Shown: piece after piece, positions 1 through 5,051 of the stretch
Numbering within the stretch: position 1 is the stretch's first letter
Layout: each line of letters starts with the position of its first letter
Source: Flavobacteriales bacterium
GTDB lineage: Bacteria > Bacteroidota > Bacteroidia > Flavobacteriales_D > Parvicellaceae
Direction of reading: 5' to 3'
Assembly: GCA_026993705.1 (NCBI GenBank)
Contig: JALWSJ010000245.1
Coordinates: forward strand, 1-5,059
Length of the DNA: 5,059 bases
Program-made: the position numbers and the translations under genes
The notes under the pieces: model-generated
Database searches by the model: none
Told to the model about the DNA's origin: nothing
What the model saw: only the letters and a program-made list of their open reading frames with translations

Positions 1-117
1 ATTGCTTTAAATCTTTTAAAAAATGAAAAAACAGTAAAACAGGGTATCGCTGGGAAAAGACTTAAAGCTGGATGGAATGAAGAATATCTACTTAAAGTTT
101 TAAATATAAAAGTATGA
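1..117 (+). CDS. ISAs1-family transposase, C-terminal end (5' part outside window)
   Basis: The window opens inside a reading frame (frame 1) that gives 38 residues and stops with TGA at 115-117. The visible tail, with ALNLLKNEKT, then KRLKAGW and EEYLLKVL, matches from memory the C-terminus of ISAs1-family (H-repeat-like) transposases, where an ALNLLK..KT..GI..KRLKAGW..DYLLKVL pattern is common. Such enzymes are DDE-type transposases that cut and join the ends of their own insertion sequence. The catalytic residues lie upstream and are not in view, so it cannot be said whether the copy is intact. The stop codon lies about ten bases before the probable IS end, which is the normal compact layout of an IS. 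The family call is recognition by eye, not a search result. Confidence 0.8.
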   Translation: MALNLLKNEKTVKQGIAGKRLKAGWNEEYLLKVLNIKV

Positions 118-127
118 TTTTGCCCTG
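1..127 (+). mobile_element. Right end of an ISAs1-type insertion sequence
   Basis: The sequence TTTTGCCCTG at 118-127, just after the transposase stop, reads CAGGGCAAAA on the other strand. That is a plausible terminal inverted repeat for this type of element, though the left end is outside the window and the match cannot be confirmed. The next bases (from 128, TTGCAGTT...) would then be the target-site duplication and the start of host DNA. The boundary at 127 is an inference from the position of the stop codon and from the change to a different, decayed reading frame immediately after it. Confidence 0.55.
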
Positions 128-350
128 TTGCAGTTTACGCATTTCTTATGGCATTCTCAATTCAACTGGCGATTAATGGAATGGAATGGATAAGATACAA
201 GAAGGAGCAACTGCTTTAGGTTGGTTGCTTATCACTCAGTGTATTTTGTTTTTAGGTTTCTACCTGTTCAAATTTAGCAAATATTACGATGTGGTAGATT
301 AACTAAAAGAGTTTGCCCGAATTATTCAAGGGGATGTTATAAAAAGCTGA
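128..350 (+). pseudogene. Remnant of a small membrane-protein gene (5'-truncated, frameshifted, in-frame stop)
   Basis: Two adjoining frames read as one protein. The first runs from the IS border (GTT at 127-129) to TAG at 217-219 and contains YAFLMAFSIQLAINGMEWIR. The second, around 186-302, contains GATALGWLLITQCILFLGF and then FSKYYDVVD. It reaches TAA at 300-302, but past that stop the same frame continues as LKEFARIIQGDVIKS to TGA at 348-350. The simplest reading is one original gene with a one-base slip near 200-210 and a CAA-to-TAA type nonsense change at 300. The product would have had two hydrophobic segments (roughly 142-175 and 213-272) and a charged C-terminal helix. The family is not recognised. 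The 5' end is missing at the presumed IS border, so insertion probably truncated the gene and the rest then decayed. Alternative: chance open frames in AT-rich DNA, less likely given the protein-like composition across both breaks. Confidence 0.5.
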
Positions 351-508
351 GGTGTTAATATAGTCTTGAAATATAGAAGTTTTTTAATTAGAGAATTGAC
401 GCTTAATTCTGAGTTTATCAAAGTAAAACACTATAAATAGTAGCGTTTCGTTTTGCTTTGGAGTAGGAATTAGTATATGCAAATGTGGATAATTAATCTT
501 TTAACCTC

Positions 509-539
509 TTTGTTGTTTTGGTAGTAAAATTTATATTTG
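509..539 (+). promoter_or_regulatory. Bacteroidota-type promoter candidate (TTTG-N19-TATATTTG)
   Basis: TTTG at 509-512 and TATATTTG at 532-539 are separated by 19 bases, an exact match to the -33 / -7 pattern TTTG...TAnnTTTG used by the main sigma factor of Bacteroidota. A transcript would start near 545, about 300 bases before the first credible gene. No coding frame follows closely, so it may be a relic, may drive a noncoding transcript, or may be a chance match in T-rich DNA. Confidence 0.35.
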
Positions 540-702
540 TTACAGTTCAAGGATATTGTGTGTCAAAATAATATAAATCAATACCATTAGTTTATTGTAT
601 AAGCAAAGTATAACCGAATTATTTTTTTAGTAATTGTAGTGTTAATCACGATGTTTAAAAATATATGAAGTAAAGAGGGGGCTGTATAATTAATGAACGT
701 AC

Positions 703-735
703 TTTGGTTAAGTATTTTGTGTTATTGTAATTTTG
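703..735 (+). promoter_or_regulatory. Candidate promoter of the two-gene unit at 849
   Basis: TTTG at 703-706 and TAATTTTG at 728-735, spaced by 21 bases, fit the Bacteroidota promoter pattern. Transcription would begin near 741-743 and leave a leader of about 105 bases before ATG 849. It is the best-placed full match upstream of that gene. A weaker site, TAATCTTG at about 804-811, has a less good spacing. Confidence 0.45.
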
Positions 736-848
736 TTTATCTGGATGTATAGTCAGATAATTAAAGTTTTAGTTTTTTGGTAATAGTTAACCAATAAATA
801 GAATAATCTTGCTATATGGATGAGTTTGCAATTTACTAATATAATTAT

Positions 849-1376
849 ATGAAAAAATTCTATATTGAAGACTCCCCTTTTCTATACGATGATTTATCAA
901 AATGGGAAACCCTTCTTCCATATATCGAGGAGTATGGAGATTTTATTGAAGTTGTTGAAGGTGTCCTTTGTAATACCGATAAGGAATGTCGCATCAAAAC
1001 AAAAGAATTATTAAGTAGAGAACCAGACCATTTTTATAATTGTCAACCTGTTGATGTAACAATATCAATGAGTCCTTTTTTGATTAAAAATGATTATATT
1101 TCCGTCTGTTTTAAGTATAAAATAGATGCTCATGTTCTATTTGAGTTAAAAGAAACCTGGCTGAAAGAGTTAAAAGAAACTATGGTAATGAGTTTTTTTG
1201 TAGTATATTCAAAAGATAAACCTATATTGTGGGTTAATTTTTTCGGAGTGGTAATGTTACTTTCATATCAGGAAAAACAAATTTTTCAAAAAGCTGGATT
1301 TAAGTTAAAGGAATATAATATCTTTTTGAATGAATCATTGTATGCCTTAGGTCTGCAAATTGAAACATTTAAATAA
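849..1376 (+). CDS. Hypothetical protein, 175 residues
   Basis: I do not recognise this protein. It starts at ATG 849 with no clear Shine-Dalgarno sequence, as is usual in Bacteroidota, and ends with TAA at 1374-1376. The N-terminal half (residues 1-65) is acidic and helical-looking (DDLSKWETLLPYIEEYGDF), with no signal peptide. The middle and later part alternates beta-like hydrophobic strands (DYISVCFKYKID at 82-93, then MSFFVVY at 114-120 and ILWVNFFGVVMLLSY at 126-140). The last hydrophobic run is short and flanked by charge, so a buried core strand pair is more likely than a membrane span. The C-terminus ends in EKQIFQKAGF, LKEYNIFL, a helix-turn pattern. Residues 99-106 and 107-114 begin with the same ELKET motif, from a 24-base duplication. 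It is followed one base later by the gene at 1378, so the two products are probably made together and may act together. Likely cytoplasmic. Composition is more AT-rich than parE, consistent with acquired DNA. Confidence 0.75.
   Translation: MKKFYIEDSPFLYDDLSKWETLLPYIEEYGDFIEVVEGVLCNTDKECRIKTKELLSREPDHFYNCQPVDVTISMSPFLIKNDYISVCFKYKIDAHVLFELKETWLKELKETMVMSFFVVYSKDKPILWVNFFGVVMLLSYQEKQIFQKAGFKLKEYNIFLNESLYALGLQIETFK
1143..1180 (+). repeat. 24-base-period direct duplication inside the hypothetical gene
   Basis: The 14-base word GAGTTAAAAGAAAC occurs at 1143-1156 and again at 1167-1180. The period of 24 bases equals eight codons, so the frame is kept and the protein shows ELKETWLK followed by ELKETMVM. 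The pattern is that of a small in-frame tandem duplication whose second half has diverged; chance repetition is possible but less likely at this length. Confidence 0.7.
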
Positions 1377-1377
1377 A

Positions 1378-2169
1378 ATGCAAAATAAGTATATTGGAGA
1401 TAAAGGTGATTTTGGAAAATATTTACTTCTGAAAAAACTATGCGGAGATAAATTACACTTAGGTGTAAATTGGTGTCTTGTTCCGGATGATTTTGATAAT
1501 CAGGATAATAATGATGGGAAATTCACAAGCTATTTACATGAAAATGCCGAATCATCTATTTATTCAAATGTTGATTCGGAACTTTTTAAGAAATTGCAAG
1601 AACTTTTAAAGTCAGGAAAGAGATGTATTTCTTTTGTTGAAAGATTTAATATTTTACCTTCTAATACATATTTTTTTTCTGAATTAATATCATCTGGAAC
1701 ATATAGGTATATATGGCATGATAAGAGTTTGAAACAGTTAGAGTCATGTGATGTTATTTTTTATGATCCTGATAACGGACTTGAAGTTAAATCTTGTGGT
1801 AAATTGAGTTCTAATGCCGTGAAATACGTGTTTTATGATGAAATTCGAGATACGTTTAGGGCGGGTAAATCGATAATTATTTACCAGCATACAAACAGAG
1901 GTAAGAATGTAGTAAAGCAAATAGAATCAAGGGTTAAAGAATTGGTAAATTGTCTATTAATTCCGGTTAAAAGTATAAGTGTTGTATATTCCGGACTTGG
2001 AACAAGTAGGTATTTCATGATTATTAAACAATCAAAATCAAAACATATCGATAATATAAACAGAGCTATATTAGAGATTGAGGAAGATAATAGATTTCGG
2101 GGGATTCTAAAAGTAGTACGAAATATAACTTACGATGAAAAAACTAATCGAGTAACAGTAGAATTTTAG
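1378..2169 (+). CDS. Conserved uncharacterised protein of the MQNKYIGD-type family, 263 residues
   Basis: The start is placed at ATG 1378, because related proteins as I recall them begin with MQN(K/R)Y(V/I)GD.GD(F/Y).K. A TTG at 1360 in the same frame would add six residues and overlap the upstream gene, and is unlikely. ATG 1378 leaves one base after the upstream stop, so the genes are probably translationally coupled. Visible blocks, numbered from this Met: MQNKYIGDKGDFGKYLLL (1-18), WCLVPDD (32-38), NNDGKFTSYL (44-53), FVERFNILPSNTYFFSE (86-102), WHDKSL (113-118), DVIFYDPDNGLEV (125-137), YVFYDEI (150-156), SIIIYQHTNRGK (165-176) and YFMIIKQ (212-218). Alternating beta strands with conserved polar ends (DPDNGL; H171, R174) suggest an alpha/beta enzyme fold, perhaps Rossmann-like, but no activity is established to my knowledge. 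No signal peptide or membrane segment; likely cytoplasmic. The length is usual for such proteins and the gene looks intact. Followed by a terminator 14 bases after the stop. Confidence 0.85.
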   Translation: MQNKYIGDKGDFGKYLLLKKLCGDKLHLGVNWCLVPDDFDNQDNNDGKFTSYLHENAESSIYSNVDSELFKKLQELLKSGKRCISFVERFNILPSNTYFFSELISSGTYRYIWHDKSLKQLESCDVIFYDPDNGLEVKSCGKLSSNAVKYVFYDEIRDTFRAGKSIIIYQHTNRGKNVVKQIESRVKELVNCLLIPVKSISVVYSGLGTSRYFMIIKQSKSKHIDNINRAILEIEEDNRFRGILKVVRNITYDEKTNRVTVEF

Positions 2170-2171
2170 AG

Positions 2172-2214
2172 AACAAAAAAAAGGGAAACTATAAAAATAA
2201 TTTCCCTTTTTTGT
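2172..2214. terminator. Bidirectional intrinsic terminator
   Basis: GGGAAA at 2183-2188 pairs with TTTCCC at 2201-2206, extended by the flanking A run (2175-2182) and T run (2207-2212), around a 12-base loop. On the plus strand the stem ends in TTTTTT and closes the two-gene unit. On the minus strand it ends in a run of eight Ts, after the tRNA-Val transcript. Convergent units sharing one terminator is a clean fit. Confidence 0.88.
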
Positions 2215-2222
2215 TATGAAAG

Positions 2223-2297
2223 TGGGCGATGTAGGATTCGAACCTACGACCCCCTGCTTGTAAGGCAGGTGCTCTGAACCAACTGAGCTAATCGCCC
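2223..2297 (-). tRNA. tRNA-Val (anticodon TAC), downstream copy
   Basis: Read on the minus strand, it begins GGGCGAT, which pairs with ATCGCCC at the 3' end (7-bp acceptor stem). The D stem is GCTC/GAGC. The anticodon stem CCTGC/GCAGG holds the loop CTTACAA with anticodon TAC (bases 34-36), reading GTA and other valine codons. The T arm is GTAGG-TTCGAAT-CCTAC. The variable loop has five bases, and the discriminator base is A. The CCA end is not encoded (ACT follows), so it must be added after transcription. Identical to the copy at 2339-2413; the two are probably cut from one transcript that ends at the terminator near 2183. Confidence 0.97.
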
Positions 2298-2338
2298 TAA
2301 ACTGTTTTTTTTAGTTCCCGTTTAGAAGAAACTTTTTG

Positions 2339-2413
2339 TGGGCGATGTAGGATTCGAACCTACGACCCCCTGCTTGTAAGGCAGGTGCTCTGAACCAACT
2401 GAGCTAATCGCCC
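2339..2413 (-). tRNA. tRNA-Val (anticodon TAC), upstream copy
   Basis: Same 75 bases as the copy at 2223-2297, with all four stems fully paired and anticodon TAC in the loop CTTACAA. No CCA is encoded. It is the promoter-proximal copy: a good Bacteroidota promoter lies about 35 bases before its 5' end. A spacer of 41 bases separates the two tRNAs and contains a run of Ts on the plus strand (As in the transcript), so it should not terminate transcription between them. Confidence 0.97.
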
Positions 2414-2447
2414 TAAATTTAATTAGGTATTCATTAAAGAACGGGTG

Positions 2448-2477
2448 CAAAGATAAATACTTTTTTTTATTAAGCAA
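2448..2477 (-). promoter_or_regulatory. Promoter of the tRNA-Val pair (TTG-N19-TATCTTTG)
   Basis: On the minus strand TTG (complement of 2475-2477) is followed after 19 bases by TATCTTTG (complement of 2448-2455), a full match to the Bacteroidota TAnnTTTG -7 element. Transcription would start near 2440-2442, giving a leader of about 28 bases before the first tRNA. Position, orientation and spacing all agree with a stable-RNA promoter. Confidence 0.75.
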
Positions 2478-2580
2478 TTAAAAAACAGTTTTTTTTGTAA
2501 AATAATTTAATGAAAGTTTACTTCTTGTTTTGTAACGTTTGGATTTACAGAGTATTATTTTTTTTTAATCAGAGTTTTTT
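2478..2580. other. T-rich spacer without recognisable features
   Basis: Very AT-rich stretch with several runs of six to nine Ts. No gene, no convincing terminator. It separates the tRNA promoter from the repeat cluster that begins near 2581. Confidence 0.5.
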
Positions 2581-2638
2581 TGGCTCTAACGAAACTAAAA
2601 TTTACTTTCTTAGTTCCCATTCCGTCCGCGTTAGGGAT
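2581..2638 (+). repeat. Copy 1 of the CGTTAGGGAT-ending repeat
   Basis: Contains GAAACTAAAA at 2591-2600, then ACTTTCT, then CGCGTTAGGGAT at 2627-2638. Copy 3 shows the same order (GAAACCAAAA at 2855-2864, ACTTTCT, CACGTTAGGGAT) with nearly the same spacing (38 against 39 bases from GAAAC to CGTTAGGGAT). The middle has diverged. It does not code for protein. Confidence 0.65.
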
Positions 2639-2756
2639 CATTAAGCGACTGTGAAAAACAGTTGAGTTTTGATGCTAACGTAAAAATACCAGCTATTTTA
2701 TAATTATTTGATTATCAGTATTTTATTTTTACGTTAGTTGGAGTATCCCTAACGCG
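2627..2756. repeat. 130-bp element with nested perfect inverted repeats
   Basis: The outer arms CGCGTTAGGGAT (2627-2638) and its exact complement (2745-2756) are 12 bases each. The inner arms CTAACGTAAAAATA (2675-2688) and its exact complement (2724-2737) are 14 bases each. Between left outer and inner arm lies a small hairpin, CGACTGT (2646-2652) with ACAGTTG (2658-2664) around GAAAA. The outer arms are the ends of repeat copies 1 and 2 facing each other. It could be a MITE-like element, an inverted duplication, or part of a structured RNA. No transposase-like frame is inside. Confidence 0.7.
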
Positions 2757-2821
2757 AACAAAATAGACGGTACAAAGCGTTTTTTGATTTCTTATCCTTC
2801 TTCATAAAAATTTTCCATAGC
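2744..2821 (-). repeat. Copy 2 of the CGTTAGGGAT-ending repeat, inverted
   Basis: Reads on the minus strand. By hand alignment about 60 of 79 positions match copy 3, including an 11-base run at the CGTTAGGGATA end, the seven-base word TTTCTTA (or its complement) and the 11-base ATAAAAATTTT block near the centre. Mismatches are spread out and are mostly not compensated, as expected for two old repeat copies in opposite orientation. Confidence 0.7.
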
Positions 2822-2825
2822 TAGG

Positions 2826-2904
2826 GCTATGCAAAATTTTTATTCATTGCCTAAGAAACCAAAAATTCACTTTCTATCCGCCAATTTCGTTCACGTTAGG
2901 GATA
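2826..2904 (+). repeat. Copy 3 of the CGTTAGGGAT-ending repeat
   Basis: The mirror partner of copy 2 across a four-base centre (TAGG, 2822-2825). The innermost 18 bases on each side (2804-2821 and 2826-2843) pair with a single mismatch and would form a tight hairpin topped by CCATAGC/GCTATGC-type pairing. It continues without a break into the structured element at 2894. Confidence 0.7.
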
Positions 2905-3034
2905 GGAGTGGCATCCTTTTGCCTTCCCTCCTTTTGGAGGGCAAAAGATATAGCGGATAGCCCGACCCCAATCTGCAAAAACAAAGTTTCGCGAGAGCGA
3001 TATGTTGTTTTTGTTGAGTGGGGGAACGCCCTAA
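2894..3034 (+). ncRNA. Candidate structured RNA or structured repeat, multi-stem
   Basis: One closing stem and two inner hairpins can be drawn. Closing: TTAGGG (2896-2901) with CCCTAA (3029-3034). Hairpin 1: CTTTTGC...CCTCC (2916-2931) with GGAGGGCAAAAG (2936-2947), with a four-base bulge. Hairpin 2: CCCCA (2966-2970) with TGGGG (3019-3023), an internal loop, CAAAAACAA (2976-2984) with TTGTTTTTG (3005-3013), and a tip TCGC-GAGA-GCGA (2989-3000) that has a GNRA tetraloop. The link between the hairpins reads ATATAGCGGATAGCCCGA. From memory, similar GTTAGGGAT...GGATAGCCCGACCCC stretches recur between genes in flavobacterial genomes, so this may be a repeat family; the known Flavo-1 RNA motif is one thing to compare it with, but I cannot say it matches. 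Strand is a guess. No U-run follows, so it is not a standard terminator. Confidence 0.5.
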
Positions 3035-3039
3035 TAATC

Positions 3040-3067
3040 TTGAGTAATGGTATTAACAGTAGTTTTG
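3040..3067 (+). promoter_or_regulatory. Candidate promoter of parE (TTG-N17-TAGTTTTG)
   Basis: TTG at 3040-3042 and TAGTTTTG at 3060-3067 are 17 bases apart, at the short end of the accepted Bacteroidota range. Transcription from near 3073 would give a leader of about 128 bases. A second TAnnTTTG match, TATTTTTG at 3113-3120, lies closer to the gene but lacks a -33 partner. Confidence 0.4.
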
Positions 3068-3200
3068 TGGATAAATCATAGAAAGAAAGTGCGTAATAAG
3101 TGTCTTTTTTACTATTTTTGATAAGTTATATCGTTTTGGTTATAAATCGGAGTCCAAAAATAGAGAGCCAATCATTTAGTTTTACAGAAGTAACGTTTCA

Positions 3201-5051
3201 ATGTCAGAAAAAGTAGAATACACAGAAGATAATATACGGTCGTTAGATTGGAAGGAGCATATTCGTATGCGTCCCGGAATGTATATTGGTAAACTAGGTG
3301 ATGGTTCGTCAGCTGATGATGGTATTTATATCTTGGTAAAAGAGGTGATGGATAACTCCATTGATGAGTTTGTGATGGGGAACGGAAAAAAAATTATCGT
3401 AAAGCTGAAAGACGGTTCTGTTTCCGTTCGTGATTTTGGGCGTGGTATTCCGCTTGGAAAAGTGGTGGAGGTTGTTTCTAAAATGAATACCGGTGGTAAA
3501 TACGATTCTAAAGCGTTTAAAAAATCAGTAGGGTTAAATGGTGTGGGTACAAAGGCTGTGAATGCTTTGTCTTCCTATTTTAAGGTGCAATCTTTTCGTG
3601 AAAAGAAAAAGAAAACCGCAGAATTTGAAAGAGGAGTATTGATTCGTGAGTCAGACTTAGAAGATACGGATAAAGAAAACGGAACTTACGTTAAGTTTAT
3701 CCCAGATAATGAAATCTTTAAAAATTACACCTACAAAAATAACTATTTAGAAAAACTCTTTTGGAATTATTGCTATTTGAATAGAGGTTTGTCTATTTAT
3801 TTTAACAGCAAAAAATTCCATTCCAAACACGGGCTTAAAGACCTGTTGGAGAATAATATGGACGGCGACCCGCTCTATCCGATTATCCATTTGGAAGGCG
3901 AGGACATCGAAGTGGCTTTCACACATACTAGAAGTTACGGAGAAGATTACTCATCTTTTGTCAACGGACAACATACCACCCAAGGAGGAACACATCAAAG
4001 TGCTTTTAGAGAGTCGATTGCCAAAGTGATAAAAGATTTTTATGGGAAATATGAAGCTGTAGATATTCGTCAATCCATTGTTGCAGCCATTAGCATCAAG
4101 GTAATGGAACCTGTTTTTGAATCACAAACAAAAACAAAATTGGGTTCTCAGGAAATTGAGCCCGGAGGCAAAACCGTTCGAGCCTTCATTATGGATTTCC
4201 TCAAAGAAAAGTTGGATAATTACCTGCATAGAAATCCTGAAGTAGCTCAAGTCCTCGAAAATAAAATAAAACAATCCGAAAAAGAACGTAAAGAGCTTAG
4301 CGGAATTAGAAAATTAGCTAGAGAACGGGCAAAAAAAGCAAATTTGCACAATAAAAAATTGCGGGATTGTAAAATTCATTTCAACGACCTGAAAAACGAA
4401 AGAAGAGAAGAAACTTCCTTGTTTATCACCGAGGGAGATTCTGCCAGCGGTTCAATTACCAAGTCTAGAGATGTTGCTACTCAAGCCGTTTTTAGTTTGC
4501 GTGGAAAACCCTTAAATTCATTCGGGTTAACCAAAAAAGTGGTTTACGAAAATGAAGAATTTAACCTAGTTCAAGCCGCTTTAAATATAGAGGACGGATT
4601 AGAAAATCTTCGTTATAATAATGTAATCATAGCCACCGATGCGGATGTTGATGGTATGCATATTCGTCTGCTGTTGCTTACTTTTTTCTTGCAATTTTTT
4701 CCCGATTTAGTAAAGAAAGGACATGTAAAAATCTTGCAAACCCCCTTGTTTCGTGTGCGAAATAAAAAGGAAACATTCTACTGTTATTCGGAAGAAGAGC
4801 GAAAAGAAGCCATCGAAAAATTAGGGAAAAGTGCCGAAATTACCCGTTTCAAAGGTCTGGGAGAAATATCCCCTGACGAGTTTAAGCACTTTATCGGCGA
4901 AAATATACGCTTAGAGCCTGTTCTTGTCGAAAAAGACCAAAGCATCGAAGAAATATTGACTTTCTATATGGGAAAAAACACTTCCGACAGACAAAACTTA
5001 ATTATAGATACTCTGAAATTTGAAGAGGAGATAATAAAGGAAGACGAATGA
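3201..5051 (+). CDS. parE: DNA topoisomerase IV subunit B (ATPase subunit)
   Basis: Complete 616-residue type IIA topoisomerase B subunit. With ParC it forms the ParC2ParE2 enzyme that uses ATP to unlink daughter chromosomes and relax supercoils in the cytoplasm. GHKL ATPase domain: RMRPGMYIG (22-30), EVMDNSIDE (48-56; E48 the expected general base, N52 for Mg-ATP), DFGRGIP (78-84), NTGGKYD (96-102) and the ATP lid GLNGVGTKAVNALS (111-124). Transducer domain, about 220-390, with QTKTKLG (309-315; K311 contacts the ATP phosphate). TOPRIM domain: EGDSASG (411-417), SLRGKPLNS (432-440), DADVDGMHI (480-488; metal-binding D480, D482, D484) and RFKGLGE (549-555). The length lacks the extra insert of E. 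coli-type GyrB. The phenylalanine in DFGRG, where E. coli GyrB has asparagine, and the RSLDWKEHIRMRPG start favour the flavobacterial ParE over GyrB. ATG 3201 has only a weak AGAAG (3186-3190) before it. ParE is also a quinolone/aminocoumarin target; no obvious defect is seen. Confidence 0.95.
   Translation: MSEKVEYTEDNIRSLDWKEHIRMRPGMYIGKLGDGSSADDGIYILVKEVMDNSIDEFVMGNGKKIIVKLKDGSVSVRDFGRGIPLGKVVEVVSKMNTGGKYDSKAFKKSVGLNGVGTKAVNALSSYFKVQSFREKKKKTAEFERGVLIRESDLEDTDKENGTYVKFIPDNEIFKNYTYKNNYLEKLFWNYCYLNRGLSIYFNSKKFHSKHGLKDLLENNMDGDPLYPIIHLEGEDIEVAFTHTRSYGEDYSSFVNGQHTTQGGTHQSAFRESIAKVIKDFYGKYEAVDIRQSIVAAISIKVMEPVFESQTKTKLGSQEIEPGGKTVRAFIMDFLKEKLDNYLHRNPEVAQVLENKIKQSEKERKELSGIRKLARERAKKANLHNKKLRDCKIHFNDLKNERREETSLFITEGDSASGSITKSRDVATQAVFSLRGKPLNSFGLTKKVVYENEEFNLVQAALNIEDGLENLRYNNVIIATDADVDGMHIRLLLLTFFLQFFPDLVKKGHVKILQTPLFRVRNKKETFYCYSEEERKEAIEKLGKSAEITRFKGLGEISPDEFKHFIGENIRLEPVLVEKDQSIEEILTFYMGKNTSDRQNLIIDTLKFEEEIIKEDE

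Larger units (their letters stand above)
351..848. other. Gene-free AT-rich stretch
   Basis: About 500 bases with stops in all frames and no convincing gene on either strand. It holds two promoter-like sites (listed separately) and two very short hydrophobic frames, starting at ATG 475 or 481 region and at ATG 693, that look like chance products of T-rich DNA. It is probably a long leader plus decayed DNA between the membrane-protein remnant and the gene at 849. Confidence 0.6.
2222..2417. repeat. Tandem duplication containing the two tRNA-Val genes
   Basis: Bases 2222-2301 and 2338-2417 are identical over 80 positions, covering the tRNA plus one base on one side and four on the other; the match ends sharply beyond that. 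The unit repeats every 116 bases. The spacer is not obviously duplicated, so the identity is being kept by selection or gene conversion rather than being a very recent whole-unit copy. Confidence 0.85.

Noticed and set aside
475..525. Short frame MQMWIINLLTSLLFW as a small hydrophobic peptide gene.
   Set aside because: Only 15-16 codons, no ribosome binding site, and it overlaps the promoter-like site; chance is the better explanation.
693..752. Nineteen-codon frame MNVLWLSILCYCNFVYLDV and an overlapping hydrophobic frame (712-783), as a possible small membrane peptide or type I toxin.
   Set aside because: T-rich DNA gives hydrophobic codons by chance; the purine-rich stretch before ATG 693 is poorly spaced, the second frame has no good start, and no antisense RNA promoter or stable hairpin was seen.
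849..1376. Integral membrane protein based on the hydrophobic run at residues 126-140.
   Set aside because: The run is only about 15 residues and lies between charged stretches; a buried beta-strand pair fits better.
2627..3034. CRISPR array suggested by the recurring CGTTAGGGAT word.
   Set aside because: Only three copies, in mixed orientation, with unequal spacing and diverged flanks that are themselves repeated; no spacer-like unique units and no cas genes in view.
2894..3034. Intrinsic terminator or riboswitch for parE.
   Set aside because: No run of Ts follows the stems on either strand in the right place, the nearest promoter candidates lie downstream of it, and no known ligand-binding core was recognised.
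3201..5051. Identification as gyrB.
   Set aside because: The overlap with a following gene start, the length, and the flavobacterial ParE-type motifs (RSLDWKEHIRMRPG, DFGRGIP, GLNGVGTKAVNALS) favour ParE; Bacteroidota GyrB proteins are longer and usually read DNGRGIP.
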